From positions 27,204-91,203 of the forward strand of contig JAPSLL010000003.1 in assembly GCA_031180805.1 (NCBI GenBank): a stretch of DNA of 64,000 nucleotides, written 5' to 3'. Of this stretch, positions 52,686 to 60,745 are shown piece by piece; the first letter of the stretch is position 1, and each line of letters begins with the position of its first letter. Origin of the DNA: Bacillus sp. (in: firmicutes). GTDB lineage: Bacteria > Bacillota > Bacilli > Bacillales > Bacillaceae. The notes beneath the pieces are model-generated. The model ran no database searches, was not told where the DNA came from, and was given only the letters and a program-made list of their open reading frames with translations. Both the position numbers and the translations under genes were made by a program.

Positions 52686-54689
52686 TCATTTAAAGTATTC
52701 CACCAGCGCTTCCTTACCTACTGGTACCGCTGCACTGCTGCCGCCTTTTTCTTTTACATCCTCAAGGACGATGGCCAACGATATTGTAGATGAATCGATA
52801 TCTGTCGCAACGAACCAGCCATTTTCACTACCGTTTTCATCATCCTGGGATGCTTTGATTTCTGCTGTTCCTGTTTTTCCGGCTAGGCTTACACCAGAAA
52901 TATTCGCAGTATTTGCTGTCCCACCTGATTCTTGTATAACAGCAGAAAATGCCTGCTGTAACATTGGAAGATGTTTAGCCGAAATGGCAGACTCCTTCCA
53001 AATTCCCCCTGTCCCACTTTCTTGTTGAATGAGTGATGGTGCCATAATATTGCCATCATTTGATAAAGCACTGTAGATGAGCGCAATATTTAATGATGTT
53101 ACCATCACTTCTCCCTGGCCATATCCTGAATCTGCCAGAAGAATTTCACCATCAAGTTTTCCATTGTTTGAAATTTGACTTTTGCTTAACGGATAACCTA
53201 TTTCCAATTCCTCACCAATGCCAAACTTTTTCGCACCCGATATAAACGGTTCGCTCCCTAATTGAAGTGCACTCATTGCAAAGTAAATATTGTCGGAGTA
53301 CTTTACGGCATTTTTTAGATTGACAGATGACTGACTATTAACACGCGTAATGCTATAGTTTCCCCAGGAACGATCCTTTTGCCATGATCGCCCTTGAATT
53401 GATATTTGTTGATTAGGATCAATCATTCCTTTTTCGAGCCCTGCTGCTGCAGTAATTAGCTTAAACACAGAACCTGGTGAATACAGCTTGCTAAAGCGGT
53501 TCGCTTCATCTGCATACTCAATTGCTTCACGCCTTTTTTGCTCTTCTCTTGTTACATAGGTTGTATACTTGTTCGAGTTATAGGAAGGTGAACTTACAAG
53601 GGCAAGAACCTCTCCTGTTTTTGGATGAACAGCAGCTGCTGATCCTTTTTCACCATCCATATGCTCATAAATCGTCGATTGTAGGTTAGAGTCAATTGTT
53701 AACTTAATGTCCTGCCCGTTTTTTGGAGCTTGCTTTGCAATCGTTTCGATCTTTTCACCATTTCGTTCAATATATATTTCAAGGCCATCAATTCCTCTTA
53801 AACTATCCTCGTAAACCTGCTCAAGTCCTGCTTTTCCGATAAGAGTTGTATTTTTATATCCCTTATCCTTGTTCTTTTCCAATTCCTCAGCAGTAATATG
53901 TCCAACGTAGCCAACAAGTCTGCCAAAGGCTTCCTGGTTTACATACACTCTTGATGCCTTATCATTGACAAAAATTCCTTCACTCCGTCTTTGCTCAAGC
54001 TTTATTAACCTTTCGTCTTGTACTAGAAGATCAACAATTGGAACAAAATAATTCGGATTTGCATTCTCCTTTAGTTTTTTCGTAATATATTCCTCACTAA
54101 TATCTAAAATAGCTGCCAAATCCGTAATCTTCTTTTCACGATTGCTTTCATCAAATACTGCTGGATTAATTCCAACTGTTTTGACATCTCCATCCATAGC
54201 AAGCGGTATCCCATTTCGATCTAGAATACTGCCTCTTATTGCTTTTAAACTACTTACCTTAACCTTATCCTCTTGCTTCATAGCTGGAAAAATCAAGCTC
54301 TCATCCCAGACAATTTTCCATTCCCCCTCCTCTTTTTTTAATGGAAGCCGATAATCTGAGACAGTTATTTTTCCTGCTGCGGTTTCCATCTCTATCGAAA
54401 AGGAAATGATGTTTTCTTCACTATCGATATCCGCTTTTGTTACCCGAATATTCTTGGCTTCAATCCCTGAATAAATAGTTGTATATCTTGCAACAAATTC
54501 TTCTTCTGTTATGTAGTCTTTCGATTCAGCCGCTAATAAAGCATATAGCTCTTGAAAATCCTGCTCTGATAATCGATTAGAAAAGCGTTCAAACAGTTCG
54601 CTTTGTTTATTTTCAGTTGAACAGCCCACCATTAATCCAATATAAATTGCTAACATTAACAGAATGAAAAACAGCTTATTCTTCTTCAC
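52686..54689 (-). CDS. pbpC: Class B penicillin-binding protein, PbpC/MecA-like, lipoprotein
   Basis: A 667-residue protein with lipobox MVGC (Cys23). An NTF2-like MecA_N domain spans residues about 28-138 (FSNRLSEQDFQELYALL, VARYTTIYSGIEAKNIRV), followed by a dimerisation domain (RGSILDRNGIPLA) and the transpeptidase domain. Active-site motifs are SVFK 407-410, SDN 465-467 and KTGT 605-608, at positions close to those of MecA. PBPs of this type often have low beta-lactam affinity and take over cross-linking when others are blocked. The start is GTG with an AGGAGG site. It is first in the operon opposite blaI-blaR1, with BlaI-type operators on its promoter. Resistance is inferred, not shown. 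Confidence 0.93.
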   Translation of the reverse strand: MKKNKLFFILLMLAIYIGLMVGCSTENKQSELFERFSNRLSEQDFQELYALLAAESKDYITEEEFVARYTTIYSGIEAKNIRVTKADIDSEENIISFSIEMETAAGKITVSDYRLPLKKEEGEWKIVWDESLIFPAMKQEDKVKVSSLKAIRGSILDRNGIPLAMDGDVKTVGINPAVFDESNREKKITDLAAILDISEEYITKKLKENANPNYFVPIVDLLVQDERLIKLEQRRSEGIFVNDKASRVYVNQEAFGRLVGYVGHITAEELEKNKDKGYKNTTLIGKAGLEQVYEDSLRGIDGLEIYIERNGEKIETIAKQAPKNGQDIKLTIDSNLQSTIYEHMDGEKGSAAAVHPKTGEVLALVSSPSYNSNKYTTYVTREEQKRREAIEYADEANRFSKLYSPGSVFKLITAAAGLEKGMIDPNQQISIQGRSWQKDRSWGNYSITRVNSQSSVNLKNAVKYSDNIYFAMSALQLGSEPFISGAKKFGIGEELEIGYPLSKSQISNNGKLDGEILLADSGYGQGEVMVTSLNIALIYSALSNDGNIMAPSLIQQESGTGGIWKESAISAKHLPMLQQAFSAVIQESGGTANTANISGVSLAGKTGTAEIKASQDDENGSENGWFVATDIDSSTISLAIVLEDVKEKGGSSAAVPVGKEALVEYFK

Positions 54690-54760
54690 TAACGGTACCT
54701 CCTATTTGCAAGACATGAGAAAAATAAACAGCCCTGTAGTTTATTTTTCTTCACCCCTAA

Positions 54761-54776
54761 AACTTACAGATGTAAT
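54761..54776. promoter_or_regulatory. BlaI/MecI-type operator 1
   Basis: ACTTACAGATGTAATT, dyad TTACA-NN-TGTAA, lies at about +1 to +16 of the PBP operon promoter. The motif matches the known BlaI/MecI recognition pattern. Confidence 0.8.
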
Positions 54777-54782
54777 TTTTCA

Positions 54783-54811
54783 AATTATTACACGTGTAAG
54801 TTTTAAAGTCA
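54783..54811 (-). promoter_or_regulatory. Promoter of the penicillin-binding protein operon
   Basis: On the minus strand -35 TTGACT (54806-54811) and -10 AATAAT (54783-54788) are spaced by 17 bases. Operator 2 lies within the spacer and operator 1 at the start site, so bound BlaI would block polymerase directly. Confidence 0.75.
54787..54800. promoter_or_regulatory. BlaI/MecI-type operator 2
   Basis: TTACACGTGTAAGT, a nearly perfect TTACA-CG-TGTAA dyad, sits between the -35 and -10 of the PBP promoter. Confidence 0.85.
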
Positions 54812-54820
54812 ATACCATTT

Positions 54821-54834
54821 CCTACACTTGTAAG
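54821..54834. promoter_or_regulatory. BlaI/MecI-type operator 3
   Basis: CTACACTTGTAAGT, same dyad with one arm changed (CTACA for TTACA), lies just upstream of the PBP -35 box. Confidence 0.75.
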
Positions 54835-54875
54835 TTTTATTTTTTTATGAGAGCTTTAAAAGTATGGTTATGCCG

Positions 54876-54904
54876 TTGACTACACGATTTCCGACCGATA
54901 TAAT
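54876..54904 (+). promoter_or_regulatory. Promoter of blaI-blaR1
   Basis: TTGACT (54876-54881) and TATAAT (54899-54904) with a 17-base spacer, close to the sigma-A consensus. Transcription would start near 54911, directly in front of operator 4. Confidence 0.85.
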
Positions 54905-54911
54905 GAAATTA

Positions 54912-54925
54912 TTACATTTGTAAGT
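54912..54925. promoter_or_regulatory. BlaI/MecI-type operator 4
   Basis: TTACATTTGTAAGT overlaps the expected transcription start of blaI-blaR1, fitting autorepression by BlaI. Confidence 0.85.
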
Positions 54926-54939
54926 TTAGGATGGTTGAT

Positions 54940-55326
54940 ATGAAGAATTTACCGCAAATCTCAGAAGCAGAATTAGAAGTGATGAAAGTAATATGGAAGC
55001 ACCCGTCAATTAATACGAATGAAGTAATTGAAAAGCTATCAAAAACAAGTAAATGGAGCCCAAAAACAATCCAAACAATGCTGCTTAGATTAATTAAAAA
55101 AGGAGCATTAAATCATCATAAGGAAGGTCGGGTTTTTGTTTATACACCAAATGTAGCTGAAAGTGATTATGTAGAGGTAGAAAGTCGAAGCTTTTTAAAT
55201 CGTTTTTACAATGGTGCTCTTAATTCAATGGTTTTGAACTTTTTAGAAAATGATAAGCTATCAGATGATGAAATTAATGAATTATATCAAATTTTAGAAG
55301 AACGTAAAAACAGAAAGCAGGAATAA
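54940..55326 (+). CDS. blaI: BlaI/MecI family repressor
   Basis: A winged-helix repressor of about 128 residues. It begins MKNLPQISEAELEVMKVIWK, with recognition-helix region SPKTIQTMLLRLIKKGAL and wing HHKEGRVFVYTP. The C-terminal dimerisation helices contain VLNFLEN; the Asn-Phe pair at residues 100-101 matches the N101-F102 site where BlaI/MecI are cleaved after BlaR1/MecR1 activation. An ATG 9 bases upstream (54931) is also possible, but AGGATGGTTGAT suits the ATG at 54940. It represses itself and the divergent PBP operon through four operators. blaR1 begins one base after its stop. Confidence 0.95.
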   Translation: MKNLPQISEAELEVMKVIWKHPSINTNEVIEKLSKTSKWSPKTIQTMLLRLIKKGALNHHKEGRVFVYTPNVAESDYVEVESRSFLNRFYNGALNSMVLNFLENDKLSDDEINELYQILEERKNRKQE

Positions 55327-55327
55327 C

Positions 55328-57121
55328 ATGGGCGATTCTTTCTTTACCCTCTTTTTTATTAGTAATATTCTATTGTCGATCATTTTTGGCATTATCCTAT
55401 TCATTAAAAAATTCGGGAAAAGCCAAATAACAGTTAGAGCACAATATTCCATTAGTGTTCTTTCCTTGTTCATACTGCTTATTCCTTTTCTTCCCTTTAA
55501 GCTATTTCATGTAGACAGCCTTTTTTCATGGATAAAAACAAGTCCTTCTCGTTTATCTGGATATGCTGGGTCAGAAAGTACAGCTCAAGCTGCTAGTAAT
55601 AATACGAATTGGCTTCAGGACTTTTCGTTGACAATTAACGAATCTCCTTTCCAAATTTTCGATTCTATTTTTTTTATCATCTGGGTTATTGGAATAGGCG
55701 TCATGTTATTCGCTCTCTTTTATAGCAATCGAAAAATCCACTACATAAAAAAAGAGTTACAACAAGTGAACAATAAGGCGTTATCTGCCATTTTTGAAGA
55801 ATGTAAGCAGGAAATTCGCTTTAACAAAAACGTTACTCTTGGATATTCCTCATTGATTCACTCACCATTAACCTTTGGATTAGTCCGACCTTATATCGTT
55901 TTACCAAAGCATAGCTCTTCGCTTTCTTCTGATGAGCTGAAATGTATTTTGCTTCATGAGCTATTTCATTGTAAGCATCGCGACATGCTGGTAAACTATT
56001 TTATCTGTCTATTAAAAGCTGTCTATTGGTTTAATCCACTTGTATGGTATTTTTTAAAAGAAGTGAAAATCGAGATGGAAATTCATTGTGACTATTCTGT
56101 CTTAAAATCGTTAGATAATCAAACACAATATAAATATGGAGAGGTCATTTTAAAATTTGCTTCCCTCCCGCAGCAATCATCTTCCTTGCTGGCTGCATCA
56201 GAAATGAGCAGTTCATATAAACAAATAAAAAAGCGCATCGTAAATATCGTCAATTTCAAAGCAGAGTCACAAATTCTTAAACTAAAAAGTGCTCTCATCT
56301 TCATCCTTGTACTAGCAATTATCGTAATGAGCATTCCTTCCTTATCGGTTCTTGCTATAAATAAGGAGCATCATGCATTTACGAAAACAAATGTTATTTA
56401 CAAGGATTATACTAATCTTTTTGGCGAATTTACCGGAGGAGTTGTTTTATACGATTCGAACAAGGATACGTACACGATTCACAATAAAGCAGAGAGTACG
56501 ACAAGGTTCACACCGAATTCAACATATAAAATTTACAGTGCCTTATTAGCTTTAGAAACTGGAGTTATTGCGAGAGATGATACTAAATTGCAATGGGATG
56601 GAACTTCTTATCAGTATGAGGAATGGAATCAAGATCAGGATTTATTTACTGCTATGGAGCGATCAACCTCATGGTATTTTCAAACGCTTGACAAGCAGGT
56701 TGGAAAAAAGAAAGTCTATAGCTTCCTTGATAAATTGGACTATGGAAACGAAAACTTTACAAGTTCAGTTACTAATTTTTGGCTTGATGGCACATTGAAA
56801 ATATCGCCTGTTGAGCAAGTCGATCTATTGCGTAAGTTTTACCATAATACGTTTAATTTTAATGAAAAAAATCTGCAAACGGTAAAGGATTCGATCACGT
56901 TAAATAAGGCAAACGGAGATGTTTTATCAGGAAAAACGGGAACATCTATTGTGAATGGTGAACATATAGATGGGTGGTTTATAGGCTACGTTGAAACCTC
57001 TGATAATACGTATTTCTTCGCTGTTCATATAAAAGGGAATAAACAAGCAGGCGGAAGCTCCGCAACTAATATTGCTCTTAACCTATTGAAGCAGGAAGGA
57101 ATTTATCAATCTAGCTACTAA
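55328..57121 (+). CDS. blaR1: BlaR1/MecR1-type beta-lactam sensor-transducer
   Basis: A 597-residue membrane protein. Transmembrane helices lie near residues 5-27, 40-60, 110-132 and 322-343. The cytoplasmic M56 metalloprotease domain has zinc motif HELFH (210-214) and VKIEMEIHCDYSVLK. The C-terminal extracellular sensor resembles class D beta-lactamases: STYK 398-401 (acylated Ser), STS 446-448 where BlaR1 usually has SxN or SxV, and KTGT 536-539. Beta-lactam acylation would activate the protease and lead to BlaI cleavage. No beta-lactamase gene lies nearby; the outputs are two PBPs. Confidence 0.95.
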   Translation: MGDSFFTLFFISNILLSIIFGIILFIKKFGKSQITVRAQYSISVLSLFILLIPFLPFKLFHVDSLFSWIKTSPSRLSGYAGSESTAQAASNNTNWLQDFSLTINESPFQIFDSIFFIIWVIGIGVMLFALFYSNRKIHYIKKELQQVNNKALSAIFEECKQEIRFNKNVTLGYSSLIHSPLTFGLVRPYIVLPKHSSSLSSDELKCILLHELFHCKHRDMLVNYFICLLKAVYWFNPLVWYFLKEVKIEMEIHCDYSVLKSLDNQTQYKYGEVILKFASLPQQSSSLLAASEMSSSYKQIKKRIVNIVNFKAESQILKLKSALIFILVLAIIVMSIPSLSVLAINKEHHAFTKTNVIYKDYTNLFGEFTGGVVLYDSNKDTYTIHNKAESTTRFTPNSTYKIYSALLALETGVIARDDTKLQWDGTSYQYEEWNQDQDLFTAMERSTSWYFQTLDKQVGKKKVYSFLDKLDYGNENFTSSVTNFWLDGTLKISPVEQVDLLRKFYHNTFNFNEKNLQTVKDSITLNKANGDVLSGKTGTSIVNGEHIDGWFIGYVETSDNTYFFAVHIKGNKQAGGSSATNIALNLLKQEGIYQSSY

Positions 57122-57204
57122 AGATTATAATAGGATAGAACTGCTAGCACCATTCAAGCAGGTGAGCTACATTTTGCTCTTATATATTTCATTTCCAAAG
57201 GCTC

Positions 57205-57234
57205 AAAAAAGCACTGCGTTGACAGTGCTTTTTT
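57205..57234. terminator. Bidirectional terminator between blaR1 and the DUF624 gene
   Basis: AAAAAAGCACTG/CAGTGCTTTTTT, a textbook hairpin with a 6-base loop and T-runs on both strands, between convergent genes. Confidence 0.93.
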
Positions 57235-57253
57235 GCTTTCCACTTTATTTTCA

Positions 57254-57985
57254 CTACTCTACAGCTTCTTCATGTTGACTTAGGCTTAACCTTTGATCCA
57301 TCATCTCTAACACTTTCATCGTTTTTTGAATCACCTTATGAAAATATAAGAATGTAAAATAAGCACTTAACGATCCAATGCACAATGGAAGAATAAAGGT
57401 AAAGCTTAAGCTTAAATAAATAATTCCACCACTAATAAGTGCAACTCCTGCGGTTGAAAATGGATTTCCAACTGTAAGGATAAATGAGTTTTTTAATGAC
57501 GGAATAAACTTCATCTCAAAATGAACGATATATGAGAAAAAATATGCGTTCCATGTAAAAAAGAATGCAGTTATCACAATAAAGATTACGATAAAAAGAG
57601 TTGATTGCTGCTCGAAAAACAACAAATAATTCGCAGCCCATCCGCTCCAGAATAAGACAAAAACGATTCCTCCAAGAACACTTCTTTTATAGTTTTCCTT
57701 GTAATATTTCATAAAGGAACGAACAATTGAAATATCTCCCTCACCCATAACCCACTTTCTAGCTATCCCATACATCGCAGAGGTTGCAGGGAAGAATACA
57801 AAAGGGGTTAAAATTCCGATTAACATTCCACTTGTTTGCAGATTAGTAAAATCACTGCCTACTAAACTAAGAACAAGATAGACGATTGGAAAATTAAAAA
57901 TGAGCCAAATGATATTTAATAATACTAACCGTGTAAATACAACAGAAAATTTATAAAATCCTCCCATCAAGCCGTTCGTTTCCAT
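57254..57985 (-). CDS. YesL-like DUF624 membrane protein
   Basis: A 243-residue protein with about five to six transmembrane helices. MGGFYKFSVVFTRLVLLNIIWLIFNFPIV at the start and the SVLGGIVFVLFWSGW region fit the DUF624/YesL family, whose members accompany YesM/YesN sensors and polysaccharide-utilisation genes in Bacillus. Its biochemical role is unknown. The AAAGGTGG site precedes the ATG. It follows the GH95-like gene after 33 bases, so the two are one operon. Confidence 0.88.
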   Translation of the reverse strand: METNGLMGGFYKFSVVFTRLVLLNIIWLIFNFPIVYLVLSLVGSDFTNLQTSGMLIGILTPFVFFPATSAMYGIARKWVMGEGDISIVRSFMKYYKENYKRSVLGGIVFVLFWSGWAANYLLFFEQQSTLFIVIFIVITAFFFTWNAYFFSYIVHFEMKFIPSLKNSFILTVGNPFSTAGVALISGGIIYLSLSFTFILPLCIGSLSAYFTFLYFHKVIQKTMKVLEMMDQRLSLSQHEEAVE

Positions 57986-58018
57986 AGAATGTCCACCTTT
58001 AGCTGTAAATTTTCGCCT

Positions 58019-60373
58019 TTACTCCTCTTTGATCCAGGTTAAACGTGTTTGTTTATTTTTAATAAGCGATACTTTCCAGCCAGCCTCAGCTTCAAAGGCT
58101 TGCTCCGTTGCTATAAGGTTCCATCGCTCATTTCTTTTTATTCTTATAAAAAGGTCCTGATCCTTTTTAGACGTAATCGTTAGGTCAATTTTCTTTTCCT
58201 CTTGCAAATCCCATGCAAGTTCATTAACATAAATTTGGCCGCGACATAAAGTTCCATTAATCTTTCCCTGCATAAGCGCATTTGGTAAAGCTGGTAATAC
58301 GTCCAATCTTCCCTGGAATGAAAATAAAAGCAAATGATGAATTAATTCAGGTATCGCCCCATTAGCATCAACATTAAACACATGATAATGATCATAATGA
58401 GCAGTCATCATGCTCGGATAGATTGCACCACCAGCTGCCATCATTCGTAAAATATCCCAGACTGTGTCCCCCATTCCAAACCTTGCAGCTGATAACCCAG
58501 CATGCATGCGTCCATGTGAGGATGTATCTGTATGCGGATTGTAGAGCCAATGCTCGAGTTTCTTCTCTAAAGCAACCTTTGATGCCTCCCAAAGCTCAGG
58601 TGTCTTCTCTTCTGAAAACTCATAGCTTTGAAAGATCGGATAAAGATGAGCATAATGTCTATGGTTATAATTTTCACCATGCTCCCAAACAGCCCATTCT
58701 TTTAATGCCCCCTCTTCATTGATTAAATATGGAGGTAATTGCTCAAGCATTTTCTCCCATTTCGGAATTTGCTCATTGTCGATGTTAAGCTCCTTACATG
58801 CTGAAATAAGATTTGTTAGTACCTCTTTGGCAACTGCAATATCCTGTGTACTATTCGCAGCGATTCCATTTTCAGCAGAATATGACGGATTAAATACATA
58901 TTTCCCAGCTTCATCAAAATAAAGGAAGTCTTCATAAAAGAGCACAACCTCCTTTAAGTAAGGTACGACATGATTTTGTAAAAATAGCTTGTCGTCAGTA
59001 TATAAATAATACTCATATAAAAAATGTGCTAGCCAGCCTGCACCACATGTCCAAAAGGCACCAAAAAAGGTGTCACATTCGCGGTCTCCCCAGCTTGAAT
59101 CTCCCCAATGAAGATGTTTCCCACTAGATGAAGCGCGAACTCCTGATAAAATCCCACGACAGCCAAACATTCTTTTTGCATTGTATCTGAAATCGTCCAT
59201 ATATCGTTCCAATAATGTAACGTATGGTTTAAATCCTTCGAGCATATTCCCACTAAACACCGATGCCATTGATAATTGAAGATTTGTATCTAATGTATAG
59301 TCAGAAGACCAGGATGGCTTCCACGTTCCCGTCCAAATCCCTTGTAAATTAGGTGGTCGCAGTCCTGAGCTTGAAATAAACATATATCTTCCCGCATGGA
59401 ACATTTTTTCTACTAACGCTGGAGATAGCTGATTCGTCTTCCGTACTTCTTCAAACAATTCTTCTGAGCTCCAATAACGCCGATTTCCACCGTTTAAATC
59501 GATCGCAACACGATGAAACATTTCACCATGAATTTCTTGATGCCTGTTCAGTAGCTGTAGATAGCTTTTTTCAATCGGAAAGAGCTGCTTCGAATTTAAT
59601 AGTGTCTTATCAATATGTTCAAATGGAATAATCTTTATAAAAAGTAAAACTTCCTTCGTATTTCTAATCGTTATCCCCTGCTCATCACTTGAAATATCAC
59701 CATCATGACAAACAATCTCGACAAAGCTCTCATATCCATTGTTACCATGTTTATACGTGTGGAGCCCTTTAATTGTTGTATCCTCAACGCTATAGGTAGC
59801 TTCAATTAATTGGTGGTCGATTTTTTCAACTGATAGGCAAAGCTCAGGAATAGTATCACTAGAGGAGATGGACATCATTATTGCTCCATCTGAACGTGAT
59901 GCAAAAAGACATCGTCTAAAATGCTGGCTCCCTTCATTCCATGATGTCGATACTTCACCAGTGGCAAAATTAACATTGCGAAGATAATCTGTTACTGCAC
60001 CTATCGATGGTTGTTCAATCGTTAGGAATATTCCTGGATGAAAGGGATCTGTATCAACAATTGTATGCCCTAATTTTTCACCTTCACGAATGAAATATTC
60101 ATGTGAGGTAATATAGCCCTTTGTCTTACTTAGCTTGCGAACCTCTTCTAAAAAAGGTGCCATATTAGGAATTTCCTCTGTTGAACCGAGTGGTAAAAAT
60201 AATTCGGCATGATTAACGATAACTGTTTCTTTATGTGGTGTACCAAAATGCATTGCCCCAAGCTCCCCATTTCCTGTCACATTGGAAAATTCCCATATTT
60301 CTGCTGGTTGTCTGCTATAAGCTCCATATTCTGGTATTCTTTTATCTATTTGTTTTAGTGCTCCATTTGTCAT
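58019..60373 (-). CDS. GH95-like glycoside hydrolase (alpha-L-fucosidase/galactosidase family)
   Basis: A cytoplasmic protein of about 784 residues. An N-terminal beta-sandwich (PAEIWEFSNVTGNGELGAMHFG) is followed by an (alpha/alpha)6 barrel with LRPPNLQGIWTG, FNPSYSAENGIA and VDANGAIPELIHHLLLFSFQGRLDVLPALP, the typical GH95 blocks. Where characterised GH95 fucosidases have N-x-N, this protein has Asp-Thr-Asn (codon for Asp at 59288-59290), so the first catalytic Asn is changed. The acid-region Glu and the D-A-N block are kept. The frame is open 27 bases upstream of the preferred ATG 60373, which follows GGGAGGG. There is no signal peptide. It may remove terminal fucose or galactose from imported hemicellulose fragments; exact activity uncertain. 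Confidence 0.85.
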   Translation of the reverse strand: MTNGALKQIDKRIPEYGAYSRQPAEIWEFSNVTGNGELGAMHFGTPHKETVIVNHAELFLPLGSTEEIPNMAPFLEEVRKLSKTKGYITSHEYFIREGEKLGHTIVDTDPFHPGIFLTIEQPSIGAVTDYLRNVNFATGEVSTSWNEGSQHFRRCLFASRSDGAIMMSISSSDTIPELCLSVEKIDHQLIEATYSVEDTTIKGLHTYKHGNNGYESFVEIVCHDGDISSDEQGITIRNTKEVLLFIKIIPFEHIDKTLLNSKQLFPIEKSYLQLLNRHQEIHGEMFHRVAIDLNGGNRRYWSSEELFEEVRKTNQLSPALVEKMFHAGRYMFISSSGLRPPNLQGIWTGTWKPSWSSDYTLDTNLQLSMASVFSGNMLEGFKPYVTLLERYMDDFRYNAKRMFGCRGILSGVRASSSGKHLHWGDSSWGDRECDTFFGAFWTCGAGWLAHFLYEYYLYTDDKLFLQNHVVPYLKEVVLFYEDFLYFDEAGKYVFNPSYSAENGIAANSTQDIAVAKEVLTNLISACKELNIDNEQIPKWEKMLEQLPPYLINEEGALKEWAVWEHGENYNHRHYAHLYPIFQSYEFSEEKTPELWEASKVALEKKLEHWLYNPHTDTSSHGRMHAGLSAARFGMGDTVWDILRMMAAGGAIYPSMMTAHYDHYHVFNVDANGAIPELIHHLLLFSFQGRLDVLPALPNALMQGKINGTLCRGQIYVNELAWDLQEEKKIDLTITSKKDQDLFIRIKRNERWNLIATEQAFEAEAGWKVSLIKNKQTRLTWIKEE

Positions 60374-60587
60374 GTTTCTTCCCTCCCCTACTATTTTCAT
60401 GCTACTGTACTTGCCAAATACGCATTGATATGATGTTGTGAGAGCTTTGATTTCATATCATCACATAGAGCTATCAACAAACGTATATTCAATTCATTAT
60501 CTTCAGTTTAGCTTGTTTAAATATCGTCCACAAAAGCCTATCTTTCTTAAACTTTCATGTATCTTTAGCTCAATTACCACCCTCTAC

Positions 60588-60601
60588 TTTAAGCGCTTCC
60601 A
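60588..60601. promoter_or_regulatory. Weak cre-like palindrome upstream of the GH95-like gene
   Basis: TTTAAGCGCTTCCA, centred on AAGCGCTT, differs from the cre consensus at two positions and lies about 215 bases before the gene. The gap 60374-60719 is otherwise AT-rich and without a convincing gene. Confidence 0.3.
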
Positions 60602-60719
60602 TAATTATTATAATGAACAGGACATAGATGATTCTTTTCCTATAAGTTTAAATGAAAAGAATGGTGTAAATCCATGTTCTATTTAGTAGAAAAATCCATT
60701 CATTTTTATATATATTCCG

Positions 60720-60742
60720 CTAAGGGGGACAGTCCCCCTTAG
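60720..60742. terminator. Perfect hairpin after the FGE gene
   Basis: CTAAGGGGGA-CAG-TCCCCCTTAG, a 10-bp perfect stem with a 3-base loop ending three bases beyond the FGE stop. It lacks a T-run on the minus strand; it is one of the GGGACAGTCCC-type hairpins of this window. Confidence 0.6.
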
Positions 60743-60745
60743 AAA

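Noticed and set aside
50557..57121. SCCmec-like mobile cassette
   Set aside because: No ccr recombinases, insertion sequences or flanking direct att-like repeats were seen, and base composition does not visibly differ from the neighbours.
60438..60686. 82-codon plus-strand frame between the GH95-like and FGE genes
   Set aside because: No ribosome site or family resemblance; sequence looks like random AT-rich translation and contains the cre-like palindrome.
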